The position numbers were made by a program, and so were the translations under genes. The notes beneath the pieces are model-generated. The model worked only from the letters and a program-made list of their open reading frames with translations. It ran no database searches and was not told the DNA's origin. Below, in pieces: positions 24,328 through 31,620 of a DNA stretch of 54,010 nucleotides; within the stretch, counting starts at the first letter, position 1, and the number at the start of each line of letters is the position of its first letter. The DNA comes from Sphingobacterium bovisgrunnientis (GTDB lineage Bacteria > Bacteroidota > Bacteroidia > Sphingobacteriales > Sphingobacteriaceae). Location: NCBI RefSeq assembly GCF_009829085.1, contig NZ_WUQY01000028.1:1-54010 (forward strand). The letters run 5' to 3'.

Positions 24328-26031
24328 ATGAGTATACAATTAATATATAGATTTCGTAAGTATTTTTTGGTTTTAATTTGTTTGGTTGCTTCAATTGTTG
24401 CTTACGGGCAAACAGATGAAAATTATAAGGAAGAGCTGAAAGCTGTTGAGAGCAAATTACGAGAGGGGAAGTTTCAAGAAGGGCTACAGCTTTTGGATGA
24501 GATTTCTGTCAAATATCCAGAAGTAGCTGATATTTATTACGCCAAATCATTGATTTTGGTACAAATGCGTGATTACGATGGGGCTGTTGAAAGTGCAACG
24601 CTAGCATTTGAAAAACATAAAAATATGTTTTATGCGAATCACCTATTGGAGCTTTATAAAGCGAGAAAAGATTTGCCAAATGGTATTGCCTTATTACTAG
24701 ATCTACAAAAACAATTCCCTTCTCACGAGGGATTGAGTCGAGAATTGTTAATTCTATATGCGGAGAATAAGCAATTGGATGAAGCTAAAAAGTTGCATGC
24801 CAAATTGATTACTACAAGCCATTCGGACACATTGAATCTTGTGATGGCCGAGGTGTATATGAATGCAGAGGATCTACCGGCTGCAAAAAAGTTGCTAGCC
24901 AAAATGGATGGCAAATCGATGATTCCAGATGTTTATGGTTATTTGGGGTATATCAATGGGCAAGAGGGGAAGCAAAAAGAAGCTTTGGCTGCGATAGAAC
25001 GTGGAATCAAACGCACAAGTGATAAGGGTTTATATTTAGATCTTGCAGATACATATAAAAGCATGGAAAGATATGAGCCGATGTTTAACGCCTTGAAAAT
25101 AGCTTTTAATACTTCAGAAGTTCAGGTTTGGGATAAATATAAGTTTTTGGTAGGGTTGATGAACGAGCAGGGAACATTGTCAGATGATAAATTACAACTT
25201 CTAGCGAATTTATTAGAAACCTACCATCCAGATGTACTAGAAGCCCAGATATTGAAAGGAGAATTGCTATGGAAGCGTGGTAATGTAGAGGAAGCGCGTT
25301 CTGTATTTTTGAAAGTTGCCTCTTCAAATCCGAGATACATCTCTGCATGGAGATTAGCAATTAATACAGATTTGGCATTAAATCAACCTGATGAAGCAAT
25401 TAAACACGGTGCAGAAGGATTAAAACACAATCCAAATAATACGGAGCTGCTTTATTTTACGAGCATGGCGTATGCTGCAAAATTGGATTACAATACAAGT
25501 AAAGAGTTTTTAGAAACTGCGCTGAATTATTCAGAGAATGATACTAATTTCTTGCGTTCCTTAATTTATAGCTCATTAGGGGATCTTTATCATGAATTGA
25601 AAATGGAAAGTATGTCCGATGTCGCTTATGAGGAAGCAATTTCACTTGATAGCACGAATGTGACTGCATTAAATAATTATGCCTATTATTTGGCGGTGCG
25701 TAAAAAGGAATTGGATAAGGCAGCCACCTTTTCAAAGCTTTCTAATGAGCTTGAGCCCAATTCCGCTACCTTTAAAGATACGTATGCTTGGGTATTATTT
25801 CAACAAGAAAAATATAGTGAAGCACTCACTTGGATAGAAGAGGCAGTGAAGTTGGATAAGAAATCCGCTGTAATGTTAGAGCATTATGGCGATATCCTCA
25901 GTAAACTAAACAGAGAAAAAGACGCTGTTGCTCAATGGCAGAAAGCGTTGAGTTTAGAGCTGGAAAAAAAATCAAATCAGAATCTTGCAAAGATTCAGCA
26001 AAAAATTAAAGAAGGAAAATATGTGGAATAA
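24328..26031 (+). CDS. Secreted TPR-repeat protein
   Basis: 567 residues with an N-terminal signal (FLVLICLVASIVAYGQ) and tetratricopeptide repeats along its length, e.g. GLQLLDEISVKYPEVADIYY, EEARSVFLKVASSNPRYISA and DAVAQWQKALSLELEKKSNQ. TPR arrays are protein-interaction scaffolds; here probably periplasmic. It overlaps the DUF4292 lipoprotein gene by 11 bases and is followed by an EnvC-like gene, a cluster suggesting work in envelope biogenesis. The specific partner is unknown. Confidence 0.85.
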   Translation: MSIQLIYRFRKYFLVLICLVASIVAYGQTDENYKEELKAVESKLREGKFQEGLQLLDEISVKYPEVADIYYAKSLILVQMRDYDGAVESATLAFEKHKNMFYANHLLELYKARKDLPNGIALLLDLQKQFPSHEGLSRELLILYAENKQLDEAKKLHAKLITTSHSDTLNLVMAEVYMNAEDLPAAKKLLAKMDGKSMIPDVYGYLGYINGQEGKQKEALAAIERGIKRTSDKGLYLDLADTYKSMERYEPMFNALKIAFNTSEVQVWDKYKFLVGLMNEQGTLSDDKLQLLANLLETYHPDVLEAQILKGELLWKRGNVEEARSVFLKVASSNPRYISAWRLAINTDLALNQPDEAIKHGAEGLKHNPNNTELLYFTSMAYAAKLDYNTSKEFLETALNYSENDTNFLRSLIYSSLGDLYHELKMESMSDVAYEEAISLDSTNVTALNNYAYYLAVRKKELDKAATFSKLSNELEPNSATFKDTYAWVLFQQEKYSEALTWIEEAVKLDKKSAVMLEHYGDILSKLNREKDAVAQWQKALSLELEKKSNQNLAKIQQKIKEGKYVE

Positions 26032-26797
26032 AATATGTGCGATAGGAATAGGAGTTGCTATATTGACATCGTGTGGTACGCGTAAGCAAGTTGCGATTAC
26101 AACTTCGGGGGCAGAAAGTACGATTATTAAACCCAATGAGAATGCTGATTATTTAATTAATAACCTTGATTTTCATAGTTTTTCGGGTAGAGCCAAAGCA
26201 AAAGTTGAATTAGGTAACGAGAATCAAGACGTCACTATGCATGTACGTATCCAGCGCAATAAAGCGATTTGGATTTCTCTGACAGGGACATTTTTAAATG
26301 TTGAAGGCGCTCGATTACTAATTACGCCAGATAGTGTCAAGATAATGAATAAATTGCAGGGAGAATACACAGCAAAGCCTTTCAATTTTATACATAAGTA
26401 CACAGGTGAGGGCGTGAGCTTTAGCGTATTGCAGGATTTATTAATAGCGAATGTATCCTCTGATTTATTGCGTACGGATCAAATGACTGTAGCCAAAGCT
26501 ACCGATGATGTGCAATTAGTAGGTGTAAAAAATAATTTGTCTTTTCAATATAGTCTAAATGGCAAATTTAGACCAAAAGTTATTCGTCTGACGCCAGTAG
26601 GAAAGAACCAGAGCCTAGAAGCTTTTTACAGTTCATTTAATGATGTGACGGGTTATAATTTTCCTCAAAATCAAAACATCAAGTTGAGTGCTTCAGGGAT
26701 TCAAGTAAACGCAGTATTAAATTACAATAAAATTGAATTTAATCAAGAGGTGGAAATGCCTTTTACAGTGCCGTCTAAATATAAAGTTTTGAATTAA
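26021..26797 (+). CDS. DUF4292 family lipoprotein
   Basis: About 258 residues. The ATG at 26021 directly starts a lipoprotein signal (MWNKICAIGIGVAILTSCG, Cys18); the upstream start at 25985 lies inside the TPR gene and adds a basic, non-signal N-terminus. The body (FSGRAKAKVELGNENQDVTM, IWISLTGTFLNVEGARLLIT, PDSVKIMNKLQGEY) is the DUF4292 pattern, a beta-rich fold that may relate to lipoprotein carriers such as LolA/LolB (inference). Overlaps the TPR gene by 11 bases. Confidence 0.85.
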   Translation: MWNKICAIGIGVAILTSCGTRKQVAITTSGAESTIIKPNENADYLINNLDFHSFSGRAKAKVELGNENQDVTMHVRIQRNKAIWISLTGTFLNVEGARLLITPDSVKIMNKLQGEYTAKPFNFIHKYTGEGVSFSVLQDLLIANVSSDLLRTDQMTVAKATDDVQLVGVKNNLSFQYSLNGKFRPKVIRLTPVGKNQSLEAFYSSFNDVTGYNFPQNQNIKLSASGIQVNAVLNYNKIEFNQEVEMPFTVPSKYKVLN

Positions 26798-26821
26798 TTG
26801 CATGTTAAAATAATCTTTTTA

Positions 26822-26853
26822 TTAGGCAAGTCAGTTAGATATCACTATTTTTG
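26822..26853 (+). promoter_or_regulatory. Promoter of the EnvC-like gene
   Basis: TATTTTTG (26846-26853) is a perfect -7 box; TTAG (26822-26825) is a one-mismatch -33 with a 20-base spacer. Confidence 0.5.
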
Positions 26854-26890
26854 AAAGTTGTACAAAAACGAGTAAGCTGGGGCTCCATTC

Positions 26891-28156
26891 ATGAATTTTA
26901 GACATATATTATTAAGCATATTTTTTGTTCTCTTTTGTAGCCAATTGTCATTTGGGCAGAGTAGTGCGCAGCTAAAGAAGCAGTTGGAGAAAATTAATTC
27001 CGAAATTGCGAATCTTAATAAAGAGCTTTTGGCGAAGACAAAGGAAAAGCTTCTTTCTCAAAAAGAAGTTTCTGCATTGAGCAGACAGCTGAATCTTCGT
27101 GAAGAAAAAATTTCGGTTATCAGTAAAGAAGTAAATAACCTTACATCTCAGATTAATAAGAATACGAAATCAGTTAATGAGCTTAAAGCGGAATTAGAAA
27201 AGATGCGTAAGGACTACGAAAAGATGATCATGTTTGCTTTTCGTAACAAAAATGGATACAACAAAATGATGTTCATTTTTGCTTCTAAAGATTTCAACCA
27301 GGCTTTCAAGCGTATAAAGTATTTACAGCAATTTTCGGATGCACGTAAAACAAAGGCAGCTGAAATTGAAGCTGTAAAAAAGGATATTGAATTGAAAATC
27401 GCGCAGATGGAAGCCGATCGCAATACACAACGTGGATTATTGGCGGATCAGCAAAAGGAGCGTGAAATTATCAGAAAAGATAGAGCTCAACATCAATCGC
27501 AATTAAATTCTATTGTCAAAGAAGAGCGTACTTTCAAAGGGCAGTTATCGAAAAAACAACAGGAAAAGAAAAAAATGGAGGCATTGATTCGTGCGGCCAT
27601 TAATAGAGAAATAGCTGAAGAAAGACGTAGGGCAGAGGCAGAACGCAAGCGCTTGGCGGAGGCTGAAGCAAAACGTACCGGTAAAACTGTAGCAGAAGTA
27701 GAAAAGGCAACTCCTAAGAAAACAGATAGCGAGATTCTTCGTTCTACGCCAGAAGCAGCAAGACTTTCGGCAGATTTTAAATCAAATCGTGGTCGTTTGC
27801 CGTGGCCTGTGGCGCAAGGAAATATTGTCCGCAATTATGGATCTTATACGGTAGACGGTATTACAAGTTCTGCTCCAGATGTGGGTATTCGTACGACTGA
27901 TGGTGCTGGCGTAAAGGCTGTATTTGAAGGTGAAGTTGTACAAGCTGTAGCTGGTGTGGTGGTCATAAAACATGGTGAATATTTTAGTTTTTATTCGAAC
28001 ATGTCATCTGTTTCAGTCAGAAGAGGACAGAAAGTAAGTCGCGGACAGCAAATAGGTATAGCAGATAAAGATCCAGAATTGGGTTATACAGTGGTTTACT
28101 TCGGGTTATCACAAGGTCAAAATGATTTTAATCCATCACCTTGGTTAGCAAGATAG
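26891..28156 (+). CDS. EnvC-like amidase activator (coiled coil + degenerate M23)
   Basis: 421 residues: signal peptide (LSIFFVLFCSQLSFGQ), long coiled coil (about 22-260, e.g. QLKKQLEKINSEIANLNKEL), and a C-terminal LytM/M23 domain (about 300-421, from LPWPVAQGNIVRNYGSYTVD). The zinc-site residues are not conserved: the first His motif reads SSAPDVGI and the final HxH is replaced by VVYFGL, although VVIKHGEYFSFYSN is kept. As in E. coli EnvC, a dead LytM domain suggests it activates a cell-separation amidase rather than cutting peptidoglycan itself. It follows the TPR-DUF4292 pair. Confidence 0.88.
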   Translation: MNFRHILLSIFFVLFCSQLSFGQSSAQLKKQLEKINSEIANLNKELLAKTKEKLLSQKEVSALSRQLNLREEKISVISKEVNNLTSQINKNTKSVNELKAELEKMRKDYEKMIMFAFRNKNGYNKMMFIFASKDFNQAFKRIKYLQQFSDARKTKAAEIEAVKKDIELKIAQMEADRNTQRGLLADQQKEREIIRKDRAQHQSQLNSIVKEERTFKGQLSKKQQEKKKMEALIRAAINREIAEERRRAEAERKRLAEAEAKRTGKTVAEVEKATPKKTDSEILRSTPEAARLSADFKSNRGRLPWPVAQGNIVRNYGSYTVDGITSSAPDVGIRTTDGAGVKAVFEGEVVQAVAGVVVIKHGEYFSFYSNMSSVSVRRGQKVSRGQQIGIADKDPELGYTVVYFGLSQGQNDFNPSPWLAR

Positions 28157-28182
28157 TTACACGAGAATAACAATTAATTCTT

Positions 28183-28190
28183 TATATTTG
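28183..28190 (+). promoter_or_regulatory. tatA -7 box
   Basis: TATATTTG, a perfect -7 box 47 bases before the tatA ATG; no exact TTTG at -33. Confidence 0.45.
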
Positions 28191-28237
28191 TAAATAGTCA
28201 TATTGAGAAAGAATTTTAAAGAAATAGCATAACTAAA

Positions 28238-28435
28238 ATGTATACATCTAATTTATTATTTATAGGAACACAAGAGATTATCATTATCGTGGTATTAGTT
28301 CTTTTGTTATTTGGGGGTAAAAAGATTCCAGAATTAATGCGCGGTCTTGGTAGAGGCGTGAAGGAATTTAAAGATGGTCAGCGTGAAGACACGACTGAGA
28401 AGCCAGAAGAAAAACAAAAATCAAATAATTTATAA
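28238..28435 (+). CDS. tatA: Sec-independent translocase protein TatA/E
   Basis: 65 residues: short N-terminus, one membrane helix ([19 protein letters not shown]), then the [20 protein letters not shown] hinge and amphipathic helix, and a charged tail. Forms the pore component of the twin-arginine system. No tatC is adjacent. A strong terminator follows. Confidence 0.95.
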   Translation: MYTSNLLFIGTQEIIIIVVLVLLLFGGKKIPELMRGLGRGVKEFKDGQREDTTEKPEEKQKSNNL

Positions 28436-28444
28436 AAATATTTG

Positions 28445-28487
28445 CAAAGATTACATGTATTAATCCACATGTAATCTTTGTTTTTTT
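28445..28487 (+). terminator. tatA terminator
   Basis: CAAAGATTACATGT (28445-28458) pairs with ACATGTAATCTTTG (28467-28480), followed by T7. Confidence 0.9.
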
Positions 28488-28536
28488 GCCTTATTGGCTA
28501 AATATTGCCAACTAGTATCCAAAAAACTAGCACAAT

Positions 28537-29979
28537 ATGAAGAACAAATTATACACCGTATTATTAACCACTATAATCAGTGTACACACATCTACCGCTC
28601 AAACCTATTCGGTAAATCCTATTGACGACGATTACTACAATCAAATGTCTTTTGCGACTTCAATGGATGAGCATCGTGAATTATTAGTAGAATTAGACTC
28701 CATACGCAAGCACATAGACGAAAAAGTTGATGTATCTATTGCTGATGCACATATATTGCGTCGGATGAAAGCATCTACGAAGACGATTCCTTTGGATTAC
28801 AATTCCCAAGTCAAGTATTTTATCGACAAATATATATCGGCGAATTATAAGCCTTATATGAGTCGTATGCATGGGCTTAGTAATCATTATTTCAGAATGT
28901 ACGATAAGGTATTTCAAGAGATGGGAATTCCTGAGGAAATAAAGTACTTGTCTCTCGTAGAGTCCTCTTTAAATCCGCATTTGGTTTCTTCCGCCGGAGC
29001 TGTGGGGCCTTGGCAATTTATCTACACGACAGCACGTGGTTATGATTTAGATATGAACACGCATATCGATGAGCGCAAAGATATTTATGCTGCGACATAT
29101 GCTGTTTCTGCTTATTTAAAGGAGTCTTATGATCAATTTAACGATTGGCTATTAGCTCTAGCATCCTATAACTGTGGGCGAGGCTGTGTCAAACGCGCAA
29201 TCCAACGTTCGGGAATGAATAACCCTACATTCTGGGAATTGTCGCCATTTCTTCCAAAGGAAACACAAAATTATATCCCTAAGTATGTAGCTATGACTTA
29301 TGTCTTGAGCAATGCTAGCGCCTATGGCATAGAACCTGCTGCTACAGAATTGGATTACGAAACCAAAGTGGTGATGGTAAACAATACTGTGGATCTACGA
29401 CATGTTGCTCAAGCTGTTAATTTGGATGTCGAAAATCTAAAGCATTTTAATCCAGCGTACAAAAAGACCTATGTCAATGGAACACCTGAAAAACCTAAAC
29501 GCTTGTATATTCCAGTGACTCCTTCATTGAATGATAGCTTGTTGTATGTAGCATTACACGCGCCTTCTTCAATTAATGTGATAGTAAAAGATGAACCTGA
29601 AGCTCAATATGCTGGTGTATCTTCGCAAAAACATAAAGTGCGCAAAGGTGAAAGCTTATCTAGTATTTCCAAAAAATTCGGTGTTACTGTTCAAGATTTA
29701 AAAGCGTGGAACGGTCTTCGAAATAATAGTCTCTTGGTAGGTCGTGATTTGATTGTTTCTCAATCTGTTAATTCTACATTAGCTAAAAATATTTCCAAAA
29801 GCACAAGTAATAAATCGGATGAAAGTCGTACAGCTTATTATGTAGTACGAAAAGGAGATTCATTGGATCGTATTGCAAAACAGTTTCAAGGTAGTACTGT
29901 CTCCAAAATAAAAGAAGATAATGGCTTAAAAAATTCAGTCATAAAGCCAGGTATGAAATTAAAAATAAGGAAGGGTTAA
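28537..29979 (+). CDS. Membrane-bound lytic transglycosylase with two LysM domains (MltD-like)
   Basis: 480 residues: signal peptide (MKNKLYTVLLTTIISVHTST), an SLT/GH23 domain (about 100-270) with catalytic Glu142 in SLVESSLNP, then AGAVGPWQFIYTTARGYDL and ASYNCGRGCVKRAI, and two C-terminal LysM repeats (HKVRKGESLSSISKKFG and YYVVRKGDSLDRIAKQF). It cuts peptidoglycan between MurNAc and GlcNAc, leaving 1,6-anhydro ends. The stop codon lies within the terminator stem. Confidence 0.93.
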   Translation: MKNKLYTVLLTTIISVHTSTAQTYSVNPIDDDYYNQMSFATSMDEHRELLVELDSIRKHIDEKVDVSIADAHILRRMKASTKTIPLDYNSQVKYFIDKYISANYKPYMSRMHGLSNHYFRMYDKVFQEMGIPEEIKYLSLVESSLNPHLVSSAGAVGPWQFIYTTARGYDLDMNTHIDERKDIYAATYAVSAYLKESYDQFNDWLLALASYNCGRGCVKRAIQRSGMNNPTFWELSPFLPKETQNYIPKYVAMTYVLSNASAYGIEPAATELDYETKVVMVNNTVDLRHVAQAVNLDVENLKHFNPAYKKTYVNGTPEKPKRLYIPVTPSLNDSLLYVALHAPSSINVIVKDEPEAQYAGVSSQKHKVRKGESLSSISKKFGVTVQDLKAWNGLRNNSLLVGRDLIVSQSVNSTLAKNISKSTSNKSDESRTAYYVVRKGDSLDRIAKQFQGSTVSKIKEDNGLKNSVIKPGMKLKIRKG

Positions 29980-30001
29980 TCGTCGTTTAACCCTTCCTTA
30001 T
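29965..30001. terminator. Bidirectional terminator
   Basis: ATAAGGAAGGGTTAA (29965-29979) pairs with TTAACCCTTCCTTAT (29987-30001), 15 bp, between convergent genes, with A5 on the left side (a T-run for the minus strand). Confidence 0.85.
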
Positions 30002-30517
30002 TTATGCTAACCAAGCTGCATCTTCTTGGTTATCGACTTCTTCCAGATACACTTCTACATTTTCTTTTAGTATGGTAGAAAGTTTTTGTCCATAAAAATC
30101 ACTGTTTACAGGAAATTGATGGTGACTACGGTCAATAAGTACAGCTGTGCGCATTTTCTTTAACGGTACGTTGATAAAAGCACCCAACGCATAAGCTAAA
30201 GTTCGGCCACTATTAAGTACATCATCTACTACCACCACAGCTTTATTATTTGCCGTCTCCACAGGTAAGTCTGTCGAAGCTTCTAGGGAGCGCTTTTCTT
30301 TATTTATAGTAACTTTGATTAATTCGATTTCTTTATCAGGAGCAAATCCTTGCAAGATTTTTTGCAATCGCTGCGCGAATACATACCCTCTATCTGCAAT
30401 ACCAACGAGTACAATATGACTCTCGTCAAAATTATCTTCTAAGATTTGATAAGCAATACGCTTAGACTTTTGAAGTATTTGTTCTTTATTTAATATTAAG
30501 GTTCTCTTTGCTGACAT
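30002..30517 (-). CDS. Phosphoribosyltransferase family protein (PyrR-like)
   Basis: About 171 residues of the type I PRTase fold. PRPP-binding motif VVVVDDVLNSGRT, substrate-side VGIADRGYVFAQRL and a flexible loop (INKEKRS) are visible, similar to PyrR/hypoxanthine PRTases. The base specificity cannot be told from sequence. The ATG at 30517 (MSAKRTLILNKEQ) is preferred over 30565, because 30565 lies between the arms of the upstream terminator and the extra residues do not look like the family. Confidence 0.85.
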   Translation of the reverse strand: MSAKRTLILNKEQILQKSKRIAYQILEDNFDESHIVLVGIADRGYVFAQRLQKILQGFAPDKEIELIKVTINKEKRSLEASTDLPVETANNKAVVVVDDVLNSGRTLAYALGAFINVPLKKMRTAVLIDRSHHQFPVNSDFYGQKLSTILKENVEVYLEEVDNQEDAAWLA

Positions 30518-30544
30518 AAATTCAAATCTATTGCGACAAAAATA

Positions 30545-30582
30545 AATAAAAAAGTCCGAATGCATGATATCATTCGGACTTT
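30545..30582 (-). terminator. Terminator of the NlpC/P60 gene
   Basis: AAAGTCCGAATG (30551-30562) pairs with CATTCGGACTTT (30571-30582). The A-run just left of the stem gives the T-run on the minus strand. Confidence 0.85.
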
Positions 30583-30604
30583 CTACTATTGATAATTTCT
30601 TCTA

Positions 30605-31171
30605 TTAATTCTCTTCTTTTAGCATAGAAGCATCCGCTGTCATTACACGGGAGTCTTCAGTTTTTGGACGTCCGCCATTGTAGTAATAACGTTTCCAATA
30701 TGCTTCGTTTAGATTACTGACCATTACACCTTTACTAGATGAGGCATGTGCAAATTTGTCGTCTCCCAGATATACACCTACATGTGTGATATTTCTGCTT
30801 CTAATTTTGAAGAAAACCAAATCTCCAGCTTGTAAATCTTTTTTGCTTATCGGTGTGACATTTGCATATTGATTTCTACTGTTAAATCCGATTGTGGTAT
30901 TGAATACGTTTTCGTAAACTGCAAGTGAGAATTTAGAACAATCGATTCCTCTTTTGGTATCACCACCTAATCTATAGGGCGTGCCCAACCAATCATAAAC
31001 AAACTGATAAAGTTTAGTGTTAGTAGTAGCATTTACAGCTACACCCATGATTTGTGAGAAATACTCTTTAGCAAGATTATCTTGCTCATTGTTCTTTTTG
31101 GTAGTTTGTGCTTGCGACACTAGACAAAAGCCTATAAATAGCACTGACGCTATTAGTTTTTTTGTGTTCAT
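30605..31171 (-). CDS. NlpC/P60 family cell-wall peptidase
   Basis: 188 residues, exported (KLIASVLFIGFCLVSQAQ). The C-terminal NlpC/P60 domain (about 55-170) has Cys78 in GIDCSKF, His130 in ITHVGVYLG and His142 in FAHASS, a complete catalytic triad. Such enzymes cut within peptidoglycan stem peptides, typically at gamma-D-Glu-diaminopimelate. A single gene with its own promoter (31235-31266) and terminator. Confidence 0.92.
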   Translation of the reverse strand: MNTKKLIASVLFIGFCLVSQAQTTKKNNEQDNLAKEYFSQIMGVAVNATTNTKLYQFVYDWLGTPYRLGGDTKRGIDCSKFSLAVYENVFNTTIGFNSRNQYANVTPISKKDLQAGDLVFFKIRSRNITHVGVYLGDDKFAHASSSKGVMVSNLNEAYWKRYYYNGGRPKTEDSRVMTADASMLKEEN

Positions 31172-31234
31172 TAAATCGCTTTATTTTAATTACAACTTTC
31201 CTAAGATCTACTCTTTTCCAGGGAGCAGATAATA

Positions 31235-31266
31235 CGAAGATAATAGATACATCTCTACAATCCAAA
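31235..31266 (-). promoter_or_regulatory. Promoter of the NlpC/P60 gene
   Basis: On the minus strand TTTG (31263-31266), a 20-base spacer, TATCTTCG (31235-31242; one mismatch to TAnnTTTG). Leader about 60 bases. Confidence 0.5.
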
Positions 31267-31397
31267 TAATTTTAGGTTCTTTTAACATTTTCTTAACAAC
31301 CTGAGATTGATAAGTGATTGAAAAATAGTAATTTGCGCAACCGTTTGCTTGTTTGGTGGTATTGTAACAATGGTTTTTGCTATTTTTTTAAAATAAA

Positions 31398-31430
31398 TTT
31401 GAATTTAATATTAAAATTATTCTATCTTAG
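31398..31430 (+). promoter_or_regulatory. thr operon promoter
   Basis: TTTG (31398-31401), a 21-base spacer, TATCTTAG (31423-31430; one mismatch to TAnnTTTG). Predicted start near 31435, about 13 bases before the leader peptide ATG. Confidence 0.55.
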
Positions 31431-31447
31431 TCGCAGAATTAAAAAAT

Positions 31448-31516
31448 ATGAAAATTAATAACTCAATTATTTCAACAATTATTATTACTACGGGGGCATA
31501 TTCTCGGAGGAAGTAA
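31448..31516 (+). CDS. thrL: thr operon leader peptide
   Basis: A 22-codon ORF, too short for ordinary ORF calling, between the promoter and the attenuator hairpin. It contains IISTIIITT: six Ile and three Thr codons within its first 15 codons, like the Thr/Ile-rich leader peptides of enterobacterial thr operons. The last sense codons (CGG AGG AAG) double as the antiterminator's 5' arm. It probably acts by ribosome stalling, not as a product. The symbol is by analogy. Confidence 0.75.
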   Translation: MKINNSIISTIIITTGAYSRRK

Positions 31517-31580
31517 CTTGTGTGTACAATTGAGTGTAAATATTAAGAAGCCTTCCTCCTAACAGAGGAAGGCTTTTTTT
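31506..31580 (+). promoter_or_regulatory. thr attenuator (antiterminator and terminator)
   Basis: Terminator: AAGCCTTCCTC (31548-31558) pairs with GAGGAAGGCTT (31565-31575), followed by T7. Alternative: GGAGGAAG (31506-31513) pairs with CTTCCTCC (31552-31559), destroying the terminator's 5' arm. A ribosome stalled at the Thr codons (31487-31492) would leave 31506-31513 free and permit read-through; one reaching the stop codon (31514) would cover it and allow termination. Confidence 0.75.
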
Positions 31581-31620
31581 GTAGGTAGTAGATTAAAACA
31601 AACTAAACATATTTAAACCA

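Noticed and set aside
26891..28156. An active M23 endopeptidase
   Set aside because: The zinc-binding His/Asp motifs are missing from the LytM domain; the EnvC-like activator role fits better.
30518..30565. Phosphoribosyltransferase start at 30565
   Set aside because: It lies between the two arms of the terminator of the upstream gene; the ATG at 30517 matches the family N-terminus.
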